NCBI GenBank assembly: GCA_012514635.1
Contig: JAAYZX010000082.1
Span: forward strand, 1 to 54,976
Origin: Actinomycetota bacterium
Lineage (GTDB): Bacteria > Actinomycetota > Thermoleophilia > RBG-16-64-13
Direction: 5' to 3'
Length of the DNA stretch: 54,976 bases
The notes under the pieces were generated by a model. That model was not told the DNA's origin, did no database searches, and saw only the letters and a list, made by a program, of their open reading frames with translations. Shown in pieces: positions 25,944 through 35,364 of this stretch (positions are counted from its first letter, which is position 1; each line of letters opens with the position of its first letter). The translations under genes and the position numbers were made by a program.

Positions 25944-25987
25944 GCCCTACCTTCTCGAAATCCGCGTGCACAACGTGTATGAGTCAT
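25940..25987 (-). CDS. Possible 15-residue leader peptide coupled to pfkA
   Basis: An ATG at 25987, with an excellent AAGGAGGTGG ribosome binding site, opens MTHTRCARGFREGRA and stops at a TGA that overlaps the pfkA ATG (ATGA). The pfkA start itself has only a modest AAGG site. The arrangement suggests translational coupling or leader-peptide control. Expression is not shown, and it is too short to test by conservation here. Confidence 0.4.
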   Translation of the reverse strand: MTHTRCARGFREGRA

Positions 25988-26180
25988 GGCGATGCCACCT
26001 CCTTGTACCTCCGGCATGCCACTGCGCGTGAGGCATCGCCAATCTAGCACAGCCTGATGAACGGAGGGTCATCCATTACGGTAAGCGAATCAGACTGCGA
26101 CGAAAGAGGGTCCCACGGGACCGTTGCCCATACAAAACACGTTCTTGGCCGGCTCCGCCGTGAATACCCACTTTTGACTC

Positions 26181-26212
26181 ACAAGCGGGTTTATGGCCTG
26201 AAACCCGCTTGT
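26181..26212 (-). terminator. 12-bp perfect hairpin after tRNA-Thr
   Basis: ACAAGCGGGTTT (26181-26192) and AAACCCGCTTGT (26201-26212) flank an eight-base loop, nine bases past the 3' end of the tRNA gene on the minus strand. No strong T-run follows, but the placement fits a tRNA terminator. Confidence 0.6.
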
Positions 26213-26221
26213 AATAAGGAA

Positions 26222-26293
26222 AGCCGGCGAAGGGAATCGAACCCCCAACCTACTGATTACAAATCAGTTGCTCTTCCGTTGAGCTACGCCGGC
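26222..26293 (-). tRNA. tRNA-Thr (anticodon UGU)
   Basis: The minus strand folds as a complete cloverleaf of 72 bases: acceptor GCCGGCG/CGCCGGC, D arm GCTC/GAGC, anticodon arm ACTGA-TTTGTAA-TCAGT with anticodon TGT at 26259-26261, and T arm with TTCGATT loop. The T stem has two G-U pairs at its base. The discriminator base is U and CCA is not encoded. It lies 182 bases downstream of sigH. Confidence 0.96.
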
Positions 26294-26475
26294 TCGGTAT
26301 GGTACGAGGCACGCGAGGACTATGAAACCGGGTATTGCCCAAGCGCACCCACCATCTTCGCCACCCGCACAGCACCCGCACAGATTCTACGGCCTCGAGA
26401 CGGTTTCTATCAAGGCAGAGTGGAGATTCTGCGGCGGGGAACCTACAGAGCGAGAGACAGACAGTCCAGAAGAGT

Positions 26476-27162
26476 CTAGCTTTTCACCCTTCTGCTTTCC
26501 AGATGCGCCGTTACCTTACGCTTGATCCGCTGGAGGGCGTTGTCCACGGTCTTGCTGTCGTGCTCAATCAATGAGGCGATGTCTTCGTATGATCGACCTT
26601 CCAGATAATGCCGCAAAACCTGTGACTCCAAGGGGCTGAGCAGGGTGGTTAAACAGTCGGTGAGGCTACTCAATTCCTCACTGCTTATAACCTGAGCCAC
26701 GGGGTCGGCGCTACGCCCTGCCGGCAGAAGATCGGCCAGAGTCCACCCATCATTGTCGAGGCCCATGGGAGAGTAGCTGAAACTGATATACGTATTGAGC
26801 GGCACATGTTTCTGGCGCGAAGCGGTCTTGATGGCTGTAATAATCTGGCGCGTTACACAGAGTTCCGCAAAACTGCGGAAGCTGGCCGCCCGATCCGCCC
26901 GATAGTCGCGTATGGCCTTGAACAGACCGATGTAACCTTCTTGAACGAGATCATCATTTTCTCCGCCGGCTATGAAGTACGAGATCGCCTTCATGCGCAC
27001 GAAGTGATGATAGCGAGTGATCAGGCGGCGCATGGCTTCGCCGTTACCGTGCTTGGCGAGTTCCACCAACTGCTTATCATCGTCCCAGTCGATCAGCGGA
27101 TATTCGGCAAGCACACTACAATCCATTTTCGCCACCCGCGGCCCTGCGGTGGCCTTCGTCAC
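26476..27162 (-). CDS. sigH: RNA polymerase sigma factor SigH (Spo0H type)
   Basis: Alternative sigma-70 family factor; in Bacillota it directs early sporulation and stationary-phase genes. It has 228 residues. Region 2 shows NDDLVQEGYIGLFKAIRDY and FAELCVTRQIITAIKTASRQKHVPLN, which is diagnostic for SigH. Region 4 shows LSPLESQVLRHYLEGRSYEDIA and the KTVDNALQRIKRKV helix. It sits beside the NYN RNase gene and rlmB as in Bacillota. Upstream, a promoter candidate contains a perfect palindrome. Whether this organism sporulates cannot be told from this window. Confidence 0.94.
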   Translation of the reverse strand: MTKATAGPRVAKMDCSVLAEYPLIDWDDDKQLVELAKHGNGEAMRRLITRYHHFVRMKAISYFIAGGENDDLVQEGYIGLFKAIRDYRADRAASFRSFAELCVTRQIITAIKTASRQKHVPLNTYISFSYSPMGLDNDGWTLADLLPAGRSADPVAQVISSEELSSLTDCLTTLLSPLESQVLRHYLEGRSYEDIASLIEHDSKTVDNALQRIKRKVTAHLESRRVKS

Positions 27163-27198
27163 CGGGCCGTTTGTAAGGATACAGTTCGCACTTGATCC

Positions 27199-27226
27199 AT
27201 TCTAATGCATATTTAAAAATATGCAA
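27199..27226 (-). promoter_or_regulatory. sigH promoter candidate with embedded palindrome
   Basis: On the minus strand TTGCAT (27221-27226), 16 bases, TAGAAT (27199-27204). Between and overlapping them is TGCATATTT - 2 bases - AAATATGCA (27206-27225), a perfect inverted repeat in an AT-rich island of a GC-rich chromosome. The -10 is good and the -35 weak, which fits an activator or repressor site. Confidence 0.55.
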
Positions 27227-27322
27227 CCTTTCTTGTGCAATACTTTTTACGAACACACGTTACGCAATATACTGTGCAAATTGCCAAGGACGGTGCAGAC
27301 CGGTATCCAGTCGGCCGAAGAC

Positions 27323-27865
27323 TCATGCCCCGTTTTCCTCCAAATCGTCGCGCAATTTGCGCAGACGCTCCAGCGTCTCCGATGCCACACGATCTTCCAC
27401 TCTGTGCGCATTGCCGGGCCCCGTCTTCGTAGATGAAATAGCTCGGACATTGGACTGGAGTTCGGCAACAAACTGTGCCGACGACCGTCGTACCACCGGA
27501 AATCTACCCTGGCTGGGCGAGAAAACGGTCTGCTGAAGAACATAATCGGAGCTGACCACAATAACCGTCTCGTCCCGACGCAGTTGGTAGGCCACCCGTT
27601 CAATAATAGTGTCGGCGGATCGCGAGAAGGAGCCAAAATAGACTTCCACATTTCGCGACGCCGCCTCGGACCGCTCCAGACGTGCACGTTTCGAATCGAA
27701 TACCGCGATGGCACGATCCGAGGTACCGGCCATGTAGCTGGCAACCCGGTCCACCAACCGCTCCCGCTCTCTTTCCAGGTCGATCGGCGTCAATTCTTCG
27801 CCCCGACCTCGGCTCTCCATCAGCGCGTGCAGGACATTGTAGCCGTCGATTATGTACAACGTCAC
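27323..27865 (-). CDS. NYN-domain ribonuclease, YacP/Rae1-like
   Basis: A 180-residue PIN-like NYN nuclease. The N-terminal IIDGYNVLHAL carries the first catalytic Asp, AIAVFDSKRA the second acidic site, and DTIIERVAYQL and VIVVSSDYVLQQTV follow as in Rae1 of Bacillus, which cleaves mRNA on the ribosome. The start overlaps the rlmB stop by four bases (ATGA). The C-terminal 40 residues are charged and probably helical. The function is assigned from family and gene order. Confidence 0.88.
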   Translation of the reverse strand: MTLYIIDGYNVLHALMESRGRGEELTPIDLERERERLVDRVASYMAGTSDRAIAVFDSKRARLERSEAASRNVEVYFGSFSRSADTIIERVAYQLRRDETVIVVSSDYVLQQTVFSPSQGRFPVVRRSSAQFVAELQSNVRAISSTKTGPGNAHRVEDRVASETLERLRKLRDDLEENGA

Positions 27866-28779
27866 AATGATCCCCCTACCGATCCCCCTTCGTTCCTACC
27901 GATCTCTGTTTGACGACCGACCGCCCGTTGACGGACGGCCTCGAAGAGCAGAATGCCCGCAGATACGCTCACATTGAGTGAGTTGATCCGCCCAACCTGC
28001 GGGATGCCGACCAACGCGTCGCAGACTGAGGCCACCCGCCGACCCAAGCCCTCGCCCTCCGACCCCAGGACAAAGACGGTACGTGCGGTGAAATCCTGCT
28101 GGTAATATGGGGGAGCGTCCATGGCAGCCCCGAACACCCAGAAGCCGCTGCGTCGTGCCTCATTCAGGAAATCGGACAGGTTGCGCACCTGTGCCAGAGC
28201 GGCATGTTCTGTGGCTCCCGCCGAGGCCTTCACCACCGCCGGTGTCACCGACGCCGCTCTGTGCCGCGGGATCACAATCCCCGCGCCCGCCACTTCCGCA
28301 CACCTTATCGATGCACCCAAATTGTGCGGATCCTGGATGCGATCGAGTGCCAGCAGTAGATCGTGAGCTGCCAAGAGCTCATCTTTCGGATGAAATCGAT
28401 ACGGCGCAACTTCAGCTACCATGCCCTGGTGATCGGAAGTGCCGCTCAGCGCCATCAATTCTTCCGCCGTGGCCGACATAATGCGGGGTTCCACGACGCC
28501 GGCGGCGCGGGCCCACTCCCTCACCTCGCGCTCCATTCCACGCGCAGCCACAGAGACCAACACCCATACCGTACCCACGGCACGAAGACCGAACAACGCT
28601 TCCCGAACCGGATTCACGCCATAGACAAGACGATCCGCTGCCACCGGAGCCGGCGCACCCACCGCGGCTGGGCGGCCACCGCGGCCGGGCGCTCTCTCCG
28701 CCTCGGGTCGCTTACGGCCGGACGGCCGTGGCCGACGCCGCTCTGCACCGCGTGAGATGGATCGCCGTCCTTGGGCCAT
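27862..28779 (-). CDS. rlmB: 23S rRNA 2'-O-ribose methyltransferase, RlmB/TrmH group 3
   Basis: SPOUT-family methyltransferase that modifies a guanosine ribose in 23S rRNA. A basic, low-complexity N-terminal tail of about 50 residues is followed by the substrate-binding domain (RLVYGVNPVREALFG). The knotted catalytic domain shows DRIQDPHNLGASIRCAE, VFVLGSEGEGLGRRV and IPQVGRINSLNVSVSAGILLFE, the three SPOUT motifs. It lies two bases after cysS and overlaps the NYN gene, so the group is one operon. Confidence 0.95.
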   Translation of the reverse strand: MAQGRRSISRGAERRRPRPSGRKRPEAERAPGRGGRPAAVGAPAPVAADRLVYGVNPVREALFGLRAVGTVWVLVSVAARGMEREVREWARAAGVVEPRIMSATAEELMALSGTSDHQGMVAEVAPYRFHPKDELLAAHDLLLALDRIQDPHNLGASIRCAEVAGAGIVIPRHRAASVTPAVVKASAGATEHAALAQVRNLSDFLNEARRSGFWVFGAAMDAPPYYQQDFTARTVFVLGSEGEGLGRRVASVCDALVGIPQVGRINSLNVSVSAGILLFEAVRQRAVGRQTEIGRNEGGSVGGSL

Positions 28780-28781
28780 GA

Positions 28782-30236
28782 TCAGACCTGACGCGGCACA
28801 ACCTTAAAACCGCCGGGCACGTCCCTTACTTCGAAACCCCGTGCGGCGATGGCATCGCGCAAACGGTCCGCCTCGGCAAAGTTCCGCTCCTCCCGCGCAC
28901 GCCGGCGATCCGCGGCCAACTGAAGAACCTCTTCCGGAACTTCCTCCCCAACCCGAGCCACCGCATCCAACCCCAACACGAACACCATGTCTGTCAGAGC
29001 ATCGCGCGCCGACGCCATTGCTGCAACGGACACATCCCGACGACCCAGTGCCGAGTTGACCTCTCGGGCCAACATGAAGACCTCACCGAGTGCCCCACCG
29101 GTATTCAAGTCCTCCGCCATGGCCTGCTCGAAACCCCGGCGGGCGGCTTCCACTGCCTCTGCCAGAGCCTCATCTCCGGAGGCAGAGCCGGCGGGAGCAT
29201 CCACCATGGCCTGCGGAGCTCTCGGCGCAACCTCGTCCGCCGTAGACCCTGTGTAATCGGCCAATGCCCGAAACACATTGCGCAACCGCTCTATCTGCCG
29301 TCCCGCTTTGGCCAACGATTCCTTACTGAACTCAATGGGACTGCGGTAATGGCTGCTGACAAAGAAGCACACCAATACCTCTGGTCGATACTCTCTAAGT
29401 GCCTCCCGCAGAAGAAAGATATTGCCCACGCTCTTGGACATCTTCTCGTCTTTGGTATTCAGCATACCGTTATGCACCCAAAAACGGACGAAATCGGTGC
29501 CCAGGGCACCCTCGCTCTGCGCAATCTCGTTTTCGTGGTGGGGGAATATAAGGTCACGACCGCCGCCGTGAATATCGAAACCCTCGCCCAGGTACTTCAG
29601 TCCCATGGCCGAGCACTCGATATGCCAACCGGGCCGGCCTAGCCCCCACGGACTTTCCCAGGCAGGTTCTCCCGGCTTGGCGGCCTTCCACAGTACAAAG
29701 TCCAGCGGATCGGCCTTGTCTTCACCTGGGTCTATGCGCGCACCGTGCCGCATCTCTTCTATGCGCTGCTTGGAAAGTTTGCCGTATGTATCGAAGCTGG
29801 CTACTTTGTAGTACACATCACCGTTGACGGCAACATAGGCATGTCCATTCTCTATGAGCCGCTGCACCAAATCGATGATCTCGGCGATGTGGTCGGTGGC
29901 GTACGGTTCCATGTCCGGTCGCCCCAGGCCCAATTGGTTCGTATCCTCTATATATGCGGCGGCAAATTCCTCGGCCACCTCTTTGGCGGTACGGCCTTCA
30001 GCCTGTGCTTTGGCAATAATACGATCGTCGATATCGGTGATGTTCTCTACCAGCGTCACCGACCAACCCAGGGATTCGAAGTAGCGCTTGGCTACCAACG
30101 AAAGCACATAAGGCCGAGCGTTGCCCAGATGCACGTAGTTGTAGACTGTAGGCCCACAGAAGTACATGGTGACGTGGTCGCCGTCGCGGGGAATGAACTC
30201 GCGTTTGTTTTGCGTTAGTGAATCGTACAGGCGCAT
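28782..30236 (-). CDS. cysS: Cysteinyl-tRNA synthetase
   Basis: Class I aminoacyl-tRNA synthetase charging tRNA-Cys. The HIGH-type motif reads HLGNARPY, the KMSKS loop KMSKSVGN, and the zinc ligands lie in FCGPTVYN, WHIECSAM and HHENEIAQSEG. From the ATG at 30236 it has 484 residues, slightly longer than usual. The 16 extra residues of the open frame upstream do not look like CysRS, and GGAGGA lies about 11 bases before this ATG. A long insert after the Rossmann domain (Ala-rich, about residues 345-390) is variable in the family. Confidence 0.95.
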   Translation of the reverse strand: MRLYDSLTQNKREFIPRDGDHVTMYFCGPTVYNYVHLGNARPYVLSLVAKRYFESLGWSVTLVENITDIDDRIIAKAQAEGRTAKEVAEEFAAAYIEDTNQLGLGRPDMEPYATDHIAEIIDLVQRLIENGHAYVAVNGDVYYKVASFDTYGKLSKQRIEEMRHGARIDPGEDKADPLDFVLWKAAKPGEPAWESPWGLGRPGWHIECSAMGLKYLGEGFDIHGGGRDLIFPHHENEIAQSEGALGTDFVRFWVHNGMLNTKDEKMSKSVGNIFLLREALREYRPEVLVCFFVSSHYRSPIEFSKESLAKAGRQIERLRNVFRALADYTGSTADEVAPRAPQAMVDAPAGSASGDEALAEAVEAARRGFEQAMAEDLNTGGALGEVFMLAREVNSALGRRDVSVAAMASARDALTDMVFVLGLDAVARVGEEVPEEVLQLAADRRRAREERNFAEADRLRDAIAARGFEVRDVPGGFKVVPRQV

Positions 30237-30319
30237 GACCGTAGTGTCCTCCTGCGGGGCTTGCCAACCAATGTATCTTACCATCGCGCCCGGACGTACT
30301 CCCCTGGCATGCCGTTTCC

Positions 30320-31768
30320 CTACAAGTACGCTCGGGCGGCCTCCAGCCTGGCCAGCACTCTGCTACGGCCCAGACCGGCCACCAGGTAGTAGAGCTCGGC
30401 GCCTTCGTTGCGACCCGTCAACGCCACCCGCAGAGGCAGATAGATCGACCGACCCTTGATACCGTGCTCCTTACAGGCGCCGGCCACCATCCGTACCACG
30501 GCACGACCATCTTCCACCGAAAGATACTCGTCGTAGAACTGCGCAAGTGCTTCTTCCAGCAGAGAAAACACCTGGGTGACTCCGGGCTCCCGCAGTGCGG
30601 CCAGATGTGGACTGTCTTTCAGATCTACGTCTGCCGTGAAGACCTCCGCATATGTGGGAGCGTCCGCCAATGTAACCAGGTTGGACTGGATGGCGGCCGC
30701 CACCACTTCGCGCTGACCGGGCTCCAGATGCATGTCCGCCTCGTGGAGGAAGGGTTCCACCTGTGAGTACAGCCGGCCGGGGCTCAGCTCGCGCATGTAC
30801 ACTCCGTTGAGCCAATTTAGTTTGTCGATATCGAAGATAGCCGGGCTTTTTGAAACCCGTTCCATAGTGAAAGCTTCTACCAGCTCCGGCAGACGAAACA
30901 GTTCCCGCTCATCGCCCGGATGCCAGGCCAGAAGAGCCAGATAGTTGACCATGGCTTCGGGCAGATATCCTAAATCGCGGAACTCGCCGATACTGGTGGC
31001 GCCGTGACGCTTCGACAGCTTTCCGCCATCGGGAGCATGGATCATAGAGTGATGGGCGTATGTGGGCGGCTCCTCGCCCAGAGCCCGGAACAGCAGAAGC
31101 TGGCGGGCGGTGTTGGTCACGTGGTCTTCGCCGCGAATGACGTGGGTGATACGCATGCCCATGTCGTCGATGACCACAGCGTAGTTGTACGAGAAGCCGC
31201 CGTCCGTGCGCTTGATGATGAAGTCGCCGATCACATCGGACGCAAAGGAAAGATGCCCGCGTATCATGTCCTGATACTCGATCTGACCCGGCGGCACCTT
31301 GAAGCGGACTGTGGCCTGCTCACCAGCGGCTAAACGCGACTCCACCTCCTCCGCCGACAGACTCAGGCACTGACGATCGTACTTGGGCATCTCCCCTCGT
31401 GCCAGTTGCGCCTTCTTGACATCATCCAACCGCTCCTGGCTACAGAAGCAGAGATATGCATGGCCTTCCGCCAGCAGTCGCTGAACGCCCTCTTCGTACA
31501 GGTGAGAGCGCTCGCTCTGACGATAGGGTCCCCAAGGACCGCCGACATCCGGGCCTTCGTCCGCCGTGAGGCCAAGCCAATGGAGATCACGGCTGATGCT
31601 GTGCTCGTGCTCACGAAGCGAACGTTTCATGTCGGTATCTTCAATCCGGAGCACAAACACGCCGCCCATGTGACGGGCGAACAGGTAATTGAAAAGCGCG
31701 GTACGGGCGCTGCCAATATGCAGGCTACCGGTAGGGCTGGGTGCAAAACGGACGCGAACTTTGCTCAT
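30320..31768 (-). CDS. gltX: Glutamyl-tRNA synthetase
   Basis: Class I synthetase charging tRNA-Glu. APSPTGSLHIGSARTALFN carries the HIGH motif and KLSKRHG the KMSKS loop. It has 482 residues, the normal bacterial length, with a helical anticodon-binding C-terminus. There is no glnS in the window, so it may also charge tRNA-Gln in the usual indirect route; this is inference from what is typical of such bacteria. A 126-base gap separates it from ispF; I see no gene or clear promoter there. Confidence 0.96.
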   Translation of the reverse strand: MSKVRVRFAPSPTGSLHIGSARTALFNYLFARHMGGVFVLRIEDTDMKRSLREHEHSISRDLHWLGLTADEGPDVGGPWGPYRQSERSHLYEEGVQRLLAEGHAYLCFCSQERLDDVKKAQLARGEMPKYDRQCLSLSAEEVESRLAAGEQATVRFKVPPGQIEYQDMIRGHLSFASDVIGDFIIKRTDGGFSYNYAVVIDDMGMRITHVIRGEDHVTNTARQLLLFRALGEEPPTYAHHSMIHAPDGGKLSKRHGATSIGEFRDLGYLPEAMVNYLALLAWHPGDERELFRLPELVEAFTMERVSKSPAIFDIDKLNWLNGVYMRELSPGRLYSQVEPFLHEADMHLEPGQREVVAAAIQSNLVTLADAPTYAEVFTADVDLKDSPHLAALREPGVTQVFSLLEEALAQFYDEYLSVEDGRAVVRMVAGACKEHGIKGRSIYLPLRVALTGRNEGAELYYLVAGLGRSRVLARLEAARAYL

Positions 31769-31894
31769 GGAGGTCCCATCTGGTTGGCACGAACCGGGGC
31801 GTCGCCATCTATGCGGCGCGCTCCATATCGTACCGCAGGCTTCTCGCTGCAGCCAAGACGGCTTCGCTCAGCCGCTCCCGTGACTGCCTATGCC

Positions 31895-32413
31895 TCACCC
31901 GTCCACAGTGGTCTCAATTTCCAAGAGCACCACCGCTTGGGCGGCTATCCCCTCGCCGCGGCCGGTGAAACCCATACCTTCCGTGGTCTTGCCCTTGACG
32001 TTCACCGCCACGGGGTCAACGCCTAGAGCGTCGGCCAGTATCGCCCTCATAAGACCGCGGTGCGGCCCAATACGGGGCTCTTCACACACCACCACCGCAT
32101 CCACGTTGACCACCCGACAGTCGCGCTGCTGCAGTCTCGAAACCACCTCCCGCAGGAGACCCACGCTATCTGCTCCCGCCAACATGGGATCGGTGTCGGG
32201 AAACAGCGAGCCTATATCGTCCATACCGGCGGCGCCCAGCAGAGCATCGATCACGGCATGCACCAGGACATCAGCGTCGCTATGGCCTGCCAACCCATCA
32301 TGCTCTCTGATACGCACCCCGCCAATAATGAGGGGTCGCTCCCAGGCGAAGCGGTGGGCATCCAAACCCAGGCCCACTCTAAGCGATTCAGCAGCCGCCA
32401 CAGCCGTCCTCAC
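31895..32413 (-). CDS. ispF: 2-C-methyl-D-erythritol 2,4-cyclodiphosphate synthase
   Basis: MEP-pathway enzyme that forms the cyclic diphosphate precursor of isoprenoids. The metal-binding LDAHRF, GHSDADVLVHAV and DIGSLFPDTD motifs are all present, as is the KGKTTEGMGFTGRGEGIAAQA C-terminus. The start at 32413 is GTG and overlaps ispD by 26 bases; an in-frame GTG four codons later would reduce this to 14. At 172 residues it is slightly longer than usual at the N-terminus. Confidence 0.95.
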   Translation of the reverse strand: MRTAVAAAESLRVGLGLDAHRFAWERPLIIGGVRIREHDGLAGHSDADVLVHAVIDALLGAAGMDDIGSLFPDTDPMLAGADSVGLLREVVSRLQQRDCRVVNVDAVVVCEEPRIGPHRGLMRAILADALGVDPVAVNVKGKTTEGMGFTGRGEGIAAQAVVLLEIETTVDG

Positions 32414-33143
32414 TCAGAAGCATCTCGGCCACGGCCAGATCCAACGGATTGGTCACCTTAAGGTTCCTCCACTCGCCGGGGACCGCTCCCACACGCCCGC
32501 CCACCTTCTCTACCAACGAGGCATCATCGGTAGCTGCAGCCAGAACGCCGTCCGGCTGCGCGTAGGCTCTGAGCAGTACTTCCGCACGGAACACCTGGGG
32601 AGTCTGCACCGCCACCAAACGACTGCGATCCAGATTCTGGATGATCATCCCTCGTCCATCGATTTTTTTGATGCTGTCGTTTGGTGGCAGCGAAGGCAGC
32701 GCCCCGTCCAGGTGCGGCGACGCTGCCAACCGCTCCATCAGCGCGCGCACCAAACCGCAGCCGACCAGGGGCCTGGCTCCGTCATGCACCCCAATCCAAT
32801 CCACCGACTCCAGCTCCACTAATCGATGCAAACCATTGCGTACCGAGAGCGCCCGAGTACCCCCCCCGGAGACAACATCTCGAACTTTGGGGTGAGATGG
32901 GGCCAACAATAGCCTCCGCCAGCGCTCGAGACCCTCGCCCTCTACACACACAACAATTGCCTCCACTTCCGGACAGGCTTCCAGTGCCTCAATGGTGCGC
33001 TCCAGAAGCGGTCTGCCCGCCAGGAGGGCGTGTTGCTTGGGACGGCCGGCACCCAAACGCCGTCCTTGCCCACCGGCCGCCACCACCAACCCCAAGCGAC
33101 CGTGGGCCGTCACCGCAGCTCTACCCCAAACCATATCCTGCAT
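32388..33143 (-). CDS. ispD: 2-C-methyl-D-erythritol 4-phosphate cytidylyltransferase
   Basis: MEP-pathway enzyme that joins CTP to methylerythritol phosphate. The nucleotide-binding loop reads AAGGQGRRLGAGRPKQ, the catalytic core HDGARPLV, and the late TDDASLVEK and VTNPLDLAVAE segments match the family. The first few codons are uncertain: ATG at 33143 or at 33134. It overlaps ispF, with which it forms consecutive pathway steps; ispD and ispF are separate genes here, not the fused IspDF. Confidence 0.94.
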   Translation of the reverse strand: MQDMVWGRAAVTAHGRLGLVVAAGGQGRRLGAGRPKQHALLAGRPLLERTIEALEACPEVEAIVVCVEGEGLERWRRLLLAPSHPKVRDVVSGGGTRALSVRNGLHRLVELESVDWIGVHDGARPLVGCGLVRALMERLAASPHLDGALPSLPPNDSIKKIDGRGMIIQNLDRSRLVAVQTPQVFRAEVLLRAYAQPDGVLAAATDDASLVEKVGGRVGAVPGEWRNLKVTNPLDLAVAEMLLSEDGCGGC

Positions 33144-33169
33144 GAGTTATATTGCATGGGCTGTATCTT

Positions 33170-34213
33170 CTACACTCCAAGGCGTCCAAACACCATCTTA
33201 CCTGCGGGATTCTGCAGCACAGAGGTCACCTCTACAATCACTTCCTGCCCCACACGATTGCGGCCGCCTTCAATGACCACCATTGTGCCGTCGTCCAGGT
33301 AGGCCACACCCTGATCTTCCTCCTTGCCCTCCCTCACCACCCGCACATGTAGACTCTCTCCAGGGAGCACCACAGGCTTGAGAGAGTTGGCCAGATCGTT
33401 CACGTTCAGAACGTCCACGCCCTGAATCTGTGCCACTTTGTTGAGATTGAAGTCCGTAGTCACAATCTTGGCATCGAGCTCCTTGGCCAGTTTGATCAGT
33501 TTTGCATCCACTTCGCTGAGACCCGGATAGTCTCGATCCATGATGGTGAGTCGCCCGTCCTTGCCACGCAGTTCCTCGACGCACTCCAGACCACGACGAC
33601 CGCGGGCCCGGCGAAGTGGTTCAGTGGAATCAGCAATGGATTGCAACTCTTCCAGCACAAAGCCCGGAAGGATCAGATCACCTTCCAAAAATTGGGTAGG
33701 AACGATATCGCCTATCCGAGCATCGATAATGGCTGAGGTGTCGAGCACCTTAGGACTGACCATGCCCCGCCCGGTGGATGCCGGTAGATTCTTCAGCCCA
33801 AACAAACGCGCTATATCTGCATGTCGCCTATACGCAACATAGGCAAAAATGTAGCCGGTAAGTGTGAATAGAAGCGGTAATAGATAGATCCCCACACCGG
33901 GAAGCCGAAAGACCGCCATGCCGGCCAGAGCGCCCACGCCCAGACCCATCACCAGCCCAATGGCCGTGATGAACAAGGCCGCCGCGCTGATACGCGCCGT
34001 AGCCCTGTCGAGCACACCTCCAAGCCTCTGCAGTTGCCGCCCCAAAGGGCCACCCAGCAGCAGACCAACCACCGCCCCCACCAGAGCACCCAGCCCCATG
34101 AGAAGCATTTCGTATGAACGAGACAAAGACGTACGATCCAAAATCCACACAGCCGCGCGGTAGGCGCCGAGTCCTCCAACAAGGGCGAGTAGAAGTCTTG
34201 TGATAAGCACCAT
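33170..34213 (-). CDS. Membrane PIN/TRAM-domain protein, YacL-like
   Basis: An integral membrane protein with a cytoplasmic PIN-fold nuclease-like domain and a C-terminal TRAM RNA-binding domain. Four hydrophobic segments occupy residues about 1-125. The PIN domain follows with acidic residues in [27 protein letters not shown] and VTTDFNL. TRAM lies at about 275-345. The ATG at 34213 is preceded by a near-perfect AAGGAGGTGA; an upstream GTG was rejected. Its place between disA and ispD is conserved in Bacillota. The substrate is unknown. Confidence 0.93.
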   Translation of the reverse strand: MVLITRLLLALVGGLGAYRAAVWILDRTSLSRSYEMLLMGLGALVGAVVGLLLGGPLGRQLQRLGGVLDRATARISAAALFITAIGLVMGLGVGALAGMAVFRLPGVGIYLLPLLFTLTGYIFAYVAYRRHADIARLFGLKNLPASTGRGMVSPKVLDTSAIIDARIGDIVPTQFLEGDLILPGFVLEELQSIADSTEPLRRARGRRGLECVEELRGKDGRLTIMDRDYPGLSEVDAKLIKLAKELDAKIVTTDFNLNKVAQIQGVDVLNVNDLANSLKPVVLPGESLHVRVVREGKEEDQGVAYLDDGTMVVIEGGRNRVGQEVIVEVTSVLQNPAGKMVFGRLGV

Positions 34214-34281
34214 TGAAATCACCTCCTTTCCGCCTTAGACGTGTGATGATCCGCCTGAACATGCCGAATTTTCCCGCCCTC

Positions 34282-35364
34282 TTACCCATAGCGTTCAAGA
34301 AGATTCAGCTCGCGCAGGCGCACGAAGCCCTCTTTGATGTCCCGAGCGCGACCGGCACCCACGCCTTCCACCGTCTCCAGCTCCTCCGTGGAGGCCGAAA
34401 GCGCCTTTTGCAGGGACCCAAAACGCAACACCAGATTATTGATGACGCCCACGGGCAGACGCGGAATCTTCCGCAGCATGTGAAACCCGCGGGGAGAGAG
34501 ATGGAGTTCAATGGGGTTGACGCCTGTGTCGTAGCCCAGAATTTCGCCCACCCGAGACAGCGATACCAAATCTTCTGCATCCAGGTTGCTCAGATGACGA
34601 CAGGTCTTGAGCACAGAGGAACGAGAGAAATTGGGTAGGTAGTCCATAAGCACCGCCTGGCGATCTTCACGGACGTCCACCATCAGCTCGTCGAGCTGCA
34701 TCTTGATGAGACGGCCTTCGGTGCCCAGCTCGATTATGTAGCGCTCGATCTCACCCGCAATGCGCAACACCATCTCCGAGCGCTGCAACACGCTCAGCAC
34801 ATCATGCAGGGTGACGCCGTTCTCGAACTCGAGGGCGGAGAGGGCTGTGGACACTTGGTTCAGACGAGATTTATACCGCTCCAACGTCTGCAACGCTTGA
34901 TTCGACTTGGTGACAATAACGCGCACGTCTTCCAGAACGTAGCGCATACCGCCTAGGTACAGAGAGACAACATCGCGGGCCGCGGAAATAGAGAGCACCA
35001 GAGAGTCGATCTGCTTGGCGACACGTTCAGCCGTGCGATGCCGCGTACCCGTTTCTACTGAAGGAATGGTGGGATCCGGCATGAGATGGACGTTGGCATG
35101 ACTGATCCGCGTACCTTCCCGGTTGAGGAGGATGGCGCCGTCCATCTTGGCCAGCTCGTAAAGAATCATGGAGGTGAGCGCTACATCTATGGCGATCCCC
35201 CCTGAGATGACCGGAACTATATCACTCTCATCTGCCAGTACAATGAGCGCACCCCATTTGGCGCGCACGATGTTGTCCAGGGCCTCTCTGAGCGCAGTTC
35301 CCGGTGCTACCGAACGCAGAGCTTCTTCAAGCTCGCTTTGGGATACCATGCGCGCCTTACTCAA
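34282..35364 (-). CDS. disA: DNA integrity scanning diadenylate cyclase DisA
   Basis: Makes cyclic di-AMP from two ATP and pauses at branched DNA. The N-terminal DAC domain has DGAILL and GTRHRTAERV, both catalytic motifs. A central helical spine and a C-terminal helix-hairpin-helix DNA-binding domain (VEGVGAGRARDIKEG) follow. At 360 residues it has the typical length. The start is ATG at 35364 or at 35349; the first overlaps the radA stop by eight bases. Neighbouring radA is a known modulator of DisA in Bacillus. Confidence 0.96.
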   Translation of the reverse strand: MSKARMVSQSELEEALRSVAPGTALREALDNIVRAKWGALIVLADESDIVPVISGGIAIDVALTSMILYELAKMDGAILLNREGTRISHANVHLMPDPTIPSVETGTRHRTAERVAKQIDSLVLSISAARDVVSLYLGGMRYVLEDVRVIVTKSNQALQTLERYKSRLNQVSTALSALEFENGVTLHDVLSVLQRSEMVLRIAGEIERYIIELGTEGRLIKMQLDELMVDVREDRQAVLMDYLPNFSRSSVLKTCRHLSNLDAEDLVSLSRVGEILGYDTGVNPIELHLSPRGFHMLRKIPRLPVGVINNLVLRFGSLQKALSASTEELETVEGVGAGRARDIKEGFVRLRELNLLERYG

